Translations under genes and position numbers: made by a program
Shown here: positions 59,056 through 64,000 of the stretch, one piece after another
Numbering within the stretch: position 1 is the first letter of the stretch
Layout of the letters: each line of letters starts with the position of its first letter
Notes under the pieces: model-generated
Seen by the model: only the letters and a program-made list of their open reading frames with translations
What the model was told of the DNA's origin: nothing
The model's database searches: none
Source of the DNA: Nannocystis pusilla
GTDB lineage: Bacteria; Myxococcota_A; Polyangia; Nannocystales; Nannocystaceae
NCBI RefSeq assembly: GCF_020073745.1
Contig: NZ_JAIRAU010000039.1
Location: 124,001-188,000 of the forward strand
Length of the DNA stretch: 64,000 bases
Direction: 5' to 3'

Positions 59056-60027
59056 TCAACCGCCGACGCGGAAGGTGCCGCGCACGGCGGCGTGGTCGGA
59101 GCCGCCCCAGCCGTCCTGGCCGGGGTCGCGGAGGACGCGGGCGGTGCCGTCGACGAAGGTGCCGCCGCCGCTGCGGGTCGACAGGTAGAGGTGGTCGAGG
59201 GCGCGGGTCTCGCCGCCGTAGACGTAGGTCCAGTCGTCGTCGCCGAGCTCCGCGGCCACGCGCGAGGTGCCGCCGTCGGCCTCGATCGCCTGCAGCGGCG
59301 GCGACTCGGGCACGTCGTTGAGATCGCCGCCCATGACCACGAGCGCGTCGGGGTAGTTGTCGACGGCGAGGTCGATGAGGTCGCGCGCGGCCTGGGCCTC
59401 GGCGAGCCGGCGCTCGGGGTCGTCGTCGTTCTTCGACTTGAAGTGGGCGACGAAGGCGATGAGGCGGTGGCCGCCGGCGTCGAGGTGCGCTTCGAGGTAG
59501 TCGCGGGCGAAGTGGGTGGAGCCGCCGCCGGGCAGCGGGATCGGGGCCGCGCCGTGGCTGCGGATCTCGATGAGCGGCAGGCGTGAGAGGAGCGCGGTGT
59601 CGATCGAGGCGGTGAAGCCGGTCTCGCCGAGGTAGGCGGTGGTGAACTGTGGCAGGCGTTCGACCAGCGCGTCGAGGCAGTCCTGGCTCTCGACCTCCTG
59701 CAGCAGCACGACGTCGGCCTGCAGGTCGTCGATGGCGGCGGCGATCTGGTCGGCGCGGTAGTTGAACTCGGCCGTCGAGTACACCTCTTCGAAGGCCCCG
59801 CCGCCGCACTGGCCGCTGTCGCACACCATGTCGAAGAACAGGTGGACGTTGAAGGTGGCGACGACGATGTCCTCGGGGCCAGGTGGCGGGAGGTCCGGCG
59901 GCGCGGGCGACGAGGTCGAGGTGTCGTCGCCCGAGCCCGTGCTCATGTCGTCCGGGACGAGCGAGGGACAGGCGAGCGAGGTCGCCGCCAGGGCGAGGAC
60001 GCTCAGGCGGAGGCGCACGAGGGGCAT
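59056..60027 (-). CDS. Endonuclease/exonuclease/phosphatase (EEP) family lipoprotein
   Basis: A 323-residue predicted lipoprotein with lipobox ATSLACP (Cys ~20), a Ser/Thr/Asp/Pro spacer (~25-52) and an EEP/DNase I-like domain. Conserved sites are VVATFNVHLF, LLQEVES (metal-binding Glu), GGDLNDVPES (D-x-N), ALDHLYLS and GSDHAAVRGTF (catalytic DH). It could be an exported nuclease or a phosphatase/sphingomyelinase-like enzyme; sequence alone does not decide. The ATG at 60027 fits the signal peptide. It lies between the LRR and mutS genes on the same strand. Confidence 0.88.
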   Translation of the reverse strand: MPLVRLRLSVLALAATSLACPSLVPDDMSTGSGDDTSTSSPAPPDLPPPGPEDIVVATFNVHLFFDMVCDSGQCGGGAFEEVYSTAEFNYRADQIAAAIDDLQADVVLLQEVESQDCLDALVERLPQFTTAYLGETGFTASIDTALLSRLPLIEIRSHGAAPIPLPGGGSTHFARDYLEAHLDAGGHRLIAFVAHFKSKNDDDPERRLAEAQAARDLIDLAVDNYPDALVVMGGDLNDVPESPPLQAIEADGGTSRVAAELGDDDWTYVYGGETRALDHLYLSTRSGGGTFVDGTARVLRDPGQDGWGGSDHAAVRGTFRVGG

Positions 60028-60166
60028 ACAGGCGAGCTTGCCGCGGACGGGCGCGCGCGTTGAGTCCGCGAATGCGGGAGTGTCGTTGCGATCACGAACT
60101 GGTTGCACGACCGGGACACCTCGCGCCTTCCTTGGCACAAGCGGGGCTCGTACGACGCGCATGGCC

Positions 60167-62905
60167 TCAGGCACCACCCTCGACGGCGACGAGCCGCTCG
60201 TGGAGCCGGCGCAGGGCCTCGTGGGCGTGGCGCGGGCTCAGCTCGTCGGGGTGCAGGGCCCGCAGGTCGGCGAGGATGGCCGCCAGGGCCGGCGGCGCGG
60301 CGTCGACGGCCTGCGGCGGCGGGGTCGGGGCGGCGAACAGATCGAGCTGCGGCAGCGGGCGGCTCTCGCCCTGGGCCTGCTCCAGGCGGGTCAGGAGCTT
60401 CTGCGCGCGACGCAGCACCGAGGCCGGCAAGCCGGCGAGGCGGCCGACCTGGATGCCGTAGCTGCGCTCGGCCGGGCCGGCCTCGACGCGGTGGAGGAAG
60501 ACGATCGAGCCGCGCTCTTCGTGGACGGTGACGTGGGCGTTGCGCAGGCCGACGAGGCGCGCCTGCAGCTGCGTGAGCTCGTGGTAGTGGGTGGCGAACA
60601 GGGCCCGACAGCCGATCTGGTCGTGGAGGAACTCGGTGATCGCCCACGCCAGCGCGAGGCCGTCGTAGGTGGCGGTGCCGCGGCCGATCTCGTCGAGCAG
60701 GACGAGGCTGCGCGGGGTGGCCTGGCTCAAGATCTGAGCAGCCTCGCGCATCTCGACCATGAAGGTGCTCTCGCCGCGGCCGAGGTCGTCGGCGGCGCCG
60801 ACGCGGGTGAACACGCGGTCGACGACGCCGACGCGGGCGCGCACGGCCGGCACGAAGGCGCCGGCGTGGGCGAGGATCGCCACGAGGGCGGCCATGCGCA
60901 TCGCCGTGCTCTTGCCGCCCATGTTCGGGCCGGTGAGCAGGACCAGCCGCCCTGCCCCGTTGCTCGCCCCGGCGGAGGCGCGCAGGTTGAGGCTGTTGGG
61001 CACGAAGCGGCCGGCGTCGAGCATGCGCTCGACGACCGGGTGGCGGCCCTCCTCGATGTCGAGGACTGGCTCTTCGACCATGTCCGGACGGACATACGCG
61101 TGGTCCTCGGCGATCTCGGCCAGGCCGGCCAGCACGTCGAGGCGGGCCAGCGCCTCGGCGACGGCCAGCAGGCGGTCGCCGGCGCCCGAGACCTGCTCGC
61201 GCAGCGTGGTGAACAGCGCCTGCTCGCGCTCGAGCGCGGCCGCGACGGCGCCGAGCACCGCGGTCTCGTGCTCGGCCAGCTCGGCGGTGACGAAGCGCTC
61301 GGCGTTGGCGGTGGTCTGCTTGCGGATGTAGTCGGCCGGGACGCGCGCGAGGTGGGTCTTGAGGACCTCGATGAAGTAGCCGAACACGCGGTTGTGCTGG
61401 ACGCGGAGGTTGGCGATGCCGGTGCGCTCGCGCTCGCGGGCCTCGATGGCCGCCAGCGCCTCGCGCCCGCCGTCGCGCAGGCCGAGCTGGCGGTCGAGCT
61501 CGGGGTCGGCGCCGGGGCGGATCATGCCGCCGTCGCGGGTGTGCGCCGGCGGGTCGTCGACCAGCAGGCGGACCAGCGCGGCGTGGACGTCTTGCAGGAG
61601 ATCCTCGCCGAGGTCGAGCAGGACCGGCAGGCTGCCGCTCGGGACATGCCCCTTGGAACCTGTTTCAGAGGGCATGTCTCCGGGGACCTGTCCCTCGGTG
61701 AGCAGCGGGGCGCGCCGGCGAGCCAGCTCGTGCAGCAGCGCGGCGACCCCGGGCAGCGCGCCGAGCGACTGGCGCAGCGCCGCGAGCTCGCGCGGGCTGA
61801 CGGTGCCGAGGCGGGCGCGCGCGGCCAGGCGGGCGATGTCGCGGACGTCCCGCAGGCGGTCCTGCAGGTCGCCGCGCACGCGCGGCTCGGCCAGCAGGGC
61901 CTCGATGGCGTCGTGGCGCTCGCGGATGGCCCCGAGCGCGCGCAGCGGGGCGCCGAGCCAGGCGCGCAGCAGGCGGGCGCCCATGGCGGTGCGGGTGGCG
62001 TCGACGGCCCACAACAGGCTGCCCTTGCGCTGGCCGTCGCGGAGCGTGCGGAACACCTCGAGGTTGCGCAGCGAGGCGTCGTCGAGCACGAGGTGGGCCT
62101 CGAAGGCCTGGCGCCGCAGGCGGTGCAGCAGCAAGGTCTGGCCGGGCTGGGTGTCCTCGGCGTAGGCGAGCGCGAGCGCGGCGGCCCGCTCCTCGACCGG
62201 GACCAACGCCTCGCCGCCGCTCTCCTCGCGCAGCTTGCGGACGCGGGCCAGCTGCGCGGCGCCGACGGCGGCGGGATCGCGGGCCTCGAGGCGCGGGCAC
62301 AGCGGGCCGAGCTCGAGCCCGAGCCACGGGTGCAGCCCGGGCTCGCACACGATCTCGCGCGGGACCAGGCGCGACAGCTCGGCCCGCACCGCGCCGGCGC
62401 CCTCGCACAGGACCACGAAGAACTCGCCGCAGGAGACGTCGAGGACGCCGAGGCCGTAGGTGCCGCCGGCGTCGTGGACCAGCGCGACGAGGTAGTTGGG
62501 CTCCTCGCCGCGCAGGTGCTCCTCGTCGACGAGCACGCCGGGGGTGACGACGCGGACGACCTCGCGGCGGACGATCTTGTTGGGACCCTTGCGCTGGCGC
62601 GCCTGCTCGGGGGTCTCCATCTGCTCGCAGATCGCGACCTTGAAGCCGCGCTCGACCAGGGTGCGCAGGTAGCCGCCGATCGCGTGGTACGGCACGCCCG
62701 CCATCGGCACCGGGTTCTCGACCTCGCCCTTGTCGCGCGAGGTGACGGCGATCTCCAGGACGGGCCCGACGGTGACCGCGTCGTCGAAGAACATCTCGTA
62801 GAAGTCGCCCATCCGGAACATCAAGATCGCGTCGGGGAACTGACGCTTGATCTCCAGGAACTGGCGCATGACCGGCGTGTCGGCCGAGTGGTGCGGAGCG
62901 CTCAC
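60167..62905 (-). CDS. mutS: DNA mismatch repair protein MutS
   Basis: A 912-residue MutS. The mismatch-reading FYE is in MGDFYEMFFDDA (~33). The ATPase has Walker A GPNMGGKSTAMRM, STFMVEMREAAQIL, LLDEIGRGTATYDGLALAWA and THYHELTQL. It binds mismatches and recruits MutL. The lever region has an extra ~20-residue segment, TEGQVPGDMPSETGSKGHVP (~403-422), encoded by a four-unit 14-bp repeat; a two-unit copy lies at ~residues 603-609. GTG start at 62905 with TATAAG 8 nt upstream. No mutL is nearby. Confidence 0.97.
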   Translation of the reverse strand: MSAPHHSADTPVMRQFLEIKRQFPDAILMFRMGDFYEMFFDDAVTVGPVLEIAVTSRDKGEVENPVPMAGVPYHAIGGYLRTLVERGFKVAICEQMETPEQARQRKGPNKIVRREVVRVVTPGVLVDEEHLRGEEPNYLVALVHDAGGTYGLGVLDVSCGEFFVVLCEGAGAVRAELSRLVPREIVCEPGLHPWLGLELGPLCPRLEARDPAAVGAAQLARVRKLREESGGEALVPVEERAAALALAYAEDTQPGQTLLLHRLRRQAFEAHLVLDDASLRNLEVFRTLRDGQRKGSLLWAVDATRTAMGARLLRAWLGAPLRALGAIRERHDAIEALLAEPRVRGDLQDRLRDVRDIARLAARARLGTVSPRELAALRQSLGALPGVAALLHELARRRAPLLTEGQVPGDMPSETGSKGHVPSGSLPVLLDLGEDLLQDVHAALVRLLVDDPPAHTRDGGMIRPGADPELDRQLGLRDGGREALAAIEARERERTGIANLRVQHNRVFGYFIEVLKTHLARVPADYIRKQTTANAERFVTAELAEHETAVLGAVAAALEREQALFTTLREQVSGAGDRLLAVAEALARLDVLAGLAEIAEDHAYVRPDMVEEPVLDIEEGRHPVVERMLDAGRFVPNSLNLRASAGASNGAGRLVLLTGPNMGGKSTAMRMAALVAILAHAGAFVPAVRARVGVVDRVFTRVGAADDLGRGESTFMVEMREAAQILSQATPRSLVLLDEIGRGTATYDGLALAWAITEFLHDQIGCRALFATHYHELTQLQARLVGLRNAHVTVHEERGSIVFLHRVEAGPAERSYGIQVGRLAGLPASVLRRAQKLLTRLEQAQGESRPLPQLDLFAAPTPPPQAVDAAPPALAAILADLRALHPDELSPRHAHEALRRLHERLVAVEGGA
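61076..61099. repeat. 14-bp-period repeat, two units, inside mutS
   Basis: Cores CCATG (61078) and ACATA (61092) are 14 bp apart, in the segment HAYVRPDMVEEP just before EEGRHPVVE. Confidence 0.55.
61642..61693. repeat. 14-bp-period repeat, four units, inside mutS
   Basis: Cores ACATG (61644), ACCTG (61658), GCATG (61672) and ACCTG (61686) are in exact phase and encode an apparent insertion in the MutS lever domain. Confidence 0.88.
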
Positions 62906-62913
62906 AGCCGGCC

Positions 62914-62919
62914 CTTATA
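62914..62919 (-). promoter_or_regulatory. Candidate -10 box of mutS
   Basis: Minus-strand TATAAG ends 8 nt before the GTG at 62905, with no ribosome binding site in between. Confidence 0.4.
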
Positions 62920-63030
62920 GCTCAGCGCGGATGCGCGCGGCACAGCGGGCGCGGCGCATTTCGACACGGCGTTACGGATCTTTGTGTAAGCCCGCTGACA
63001 ATTCAGGCAGGCCGGCCCGCGGCCACGCGC

Positions 63031-64000
63031 TCACGCGGCGATCTGGGCGAGCGCGAGGATTTCGCGGCGGATCGCCTGGCGCTCGCTGCTCAGGTGCGCG
63101 AGCAAATTGCGGCGCAGGAAGAACATGGCGAGGCCGTGCGCGGCGGACCTCACGGTGGCGAAGCGCTCCCAGAAGTGCAGCGCGGCGAAGCCGGAGGTCG
63201 GCGCGAACAGCAGCCCGGCGACGAGGCCGGCGTGCAGGCCCCAGGCGTAGCCGGCGCCGAGGCCGACGAGCAGCCACGTGAGCGGGAAGAAGGTCATCGC
63301 CGCCAGCAGCTTGGCGGTGGCGACCATGTCCTCGTACTCGCCGGCGACGCGCGCGGCGACCATGCCGCTGGCGCGATAGCTGAGGTAGTGCAGCGCGGTG
63401 CCGACGAGCGCGAGCGGGAGCACGACGCCGAGGGCGAACACGCTGCGGAGGGCGTAGCGGAGGCTGGCGGAGAAGGTGATGTTGTGCGGCGCGAGGTGGT
63501 TGGGGCCGAGGCCGAGCTCCTCGAGGTCGCGCTCGTAGCGGCGCACGCGGGCGACCAGGGCGTCGAGGCGCGCGGGGTCGCGGAGGCGCAGGCGGGCGTG
63601 GCCGTGCAGCAGGCGCTGGCGCAGCTCGAACGCCTCGGACACGCTCCACGCCTCCTCGCTGGCGGCCTCGAAGATCTCGGAGGTGCGCTCGACGAGCGCG
63701 AGGATCTCGTGGTCGTCGCCGTGCAAGGTGACGGCGCGCAGGGCCACGTCGATGTCGCGCGTGAGCGCCGCGACCGCGCCGGGCGGCGGCTCGCCGCGGG
63801 CGTCGAGCGGAGCGTACGGGACGCTCAGCGGGGCGCCGAAGTAGACCAGCGCGTCGCTGCGGAACCGCGCCTTGGCGGTGTAGAAGAGGCCGGCCGGGAT
63901 GATCGTGAGGTCTTCGAGACCTGTCCCGAGGGCAATGCGGGCCGCGCCGGTCTTCATCGGCTTGAGGTTGGGGTCCGAGTGCGAGGTGCCCTCGGGGAAG
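63031..64000 (-). CDS. Phospholipid/glycerol acyltransferase (PlsC-like), 5' end beyond window
   Basis: Only the C-terminal ~323 residues are in the window; the gene runs off the right edge. The first visible residues FPEGTSHSDPNLKPMKTGAA carry the acyltransferase block III motif FPEGTS, so blocks I and II (NHxxxxD) should lie just beyond. Later residues form a helical region and two or three membrane segments (VFALGVVLPLALVGTALHYL and AAMTFFPLTWLLVGLGAGYA). It probably acylates a lysophospholipid or glycerol-3-phosphate at the membrane. A weak 14-bp repeat (ACCTG 63919) follows block III. Confidence 0.8.
   Translation of the reverse strand, partial: FPEGTSHSDPNLKPMKTGAARIALGTGLEDLTIIPAGLFYTAKARFRSDALVYFGAPLSVPYAPLDARGEPPPGAVAALTRDIDVALRAVTLHGDDHEILALVERTSEIFEAASEEAWSVSEAFELRQRLLHGHARLRLRDPARLDALVARVRRYERDLEELGLGPNHLAPHNITFSASLRYALRSVFALGVVLPLALVGTALHYLSYRASGMVAARVAGEYEDMVATAKLLAAMTFFPLTWLLVGLGAGYAWGLHAGLVAGLLFAPTSGFAALHFWERFATVRSAAHGLAMFFLRRNLLAHLSSERQAIRREILALAQIAA

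Overview
The window is about 70% G+C bacterial chromosome and reads as Myxococcota, probably the Nannocystaceae side of the group. That placement is inference. It rests on FHA-domain regulators including an FHA/sigma-54 activator, a zinc-ribbon/GYF protein resembling the gliding-motility protein AgmX, a second Hsp70 paired with a J-domain protein, LTD and IPT lipoproteins with Ser/Thr/Asp-rich leaders, and many secreted repeat proteins. The genes are mostly chromosomal housekeeping. No phage, insertion sequence or CRISPR array was seen.

Layout. 1-4.3 kb: radical-SAM/methyltransferase fusion, GST-like protein, DUF692 (MNIO) oxygenase and a partner with a winged-helix-like tail, a likely peptide or small-molecule modification group that begins left of the window. 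4.4-10.9 kb (minus): Trk/Ktr potassium uptake, an output-less membrane sensor and two SPFH proteins. 11-12.8 kb: metallophosphoesterase and amidase. 13.0 kb: tRNA-Cys. 13.2-16.1 kb: coiled-coil membrane protein and zinc-ribbon/GYF protein. 16.4-23.3 kb: DUF1015-hisZ-purA and purH-purD. 23.3-24.6 kb: sigma-like and MerR-like regulators, followed by a 1-kb gene-free stretch holding seven copies of a 17-bp palindrome. 25.6-31.5 kb: mepA, dnaK, lon. 31.6-37.1 kb: FHA/GAF/sigma-54 activator, LTD lipoprotein, a small protein, parA-parB. 37.4-44.4 kb: fmdB-like/folD, a large TPR/HEAT secreted protein and two zinc-ribbon/FHA proteins. 44.5-51.4 kb: IPT lipoprotein, group 2 sigma factor, methyltransferase/psd, pyrK-pyrD. 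51.9-56.9 kb: second Hsp70 with J-protein, M23 lipoprotein, xerC. 57-64 kb: a 102-bp tandem repeat, LRR lipoprotein, EEP-family lipoprotein, mutS and a truncated acyltransferase.

The most unusual signal is a dispersed repeat with an exact 14-bp period. Each unit is a 10-bp palindrome, consensus GGACATGTCC (also GGACCTGTCC/GGACAGGTCC), plus a 4-bp spacer. Arrays of 2-7 in-phase units occur at more than 20 loci. The intergenic arrays sit just 3' of stop codons. Others lie inside genes (mutS, xerC, hisZ, purD, pyrK, the amidase) without breaking the reading frame. I do not recognise it as a described element. A second recurring pattern is a TAnnnT box 6-9 nt upstream of many first-gene start codons, suggesting leaderless mRNAs.
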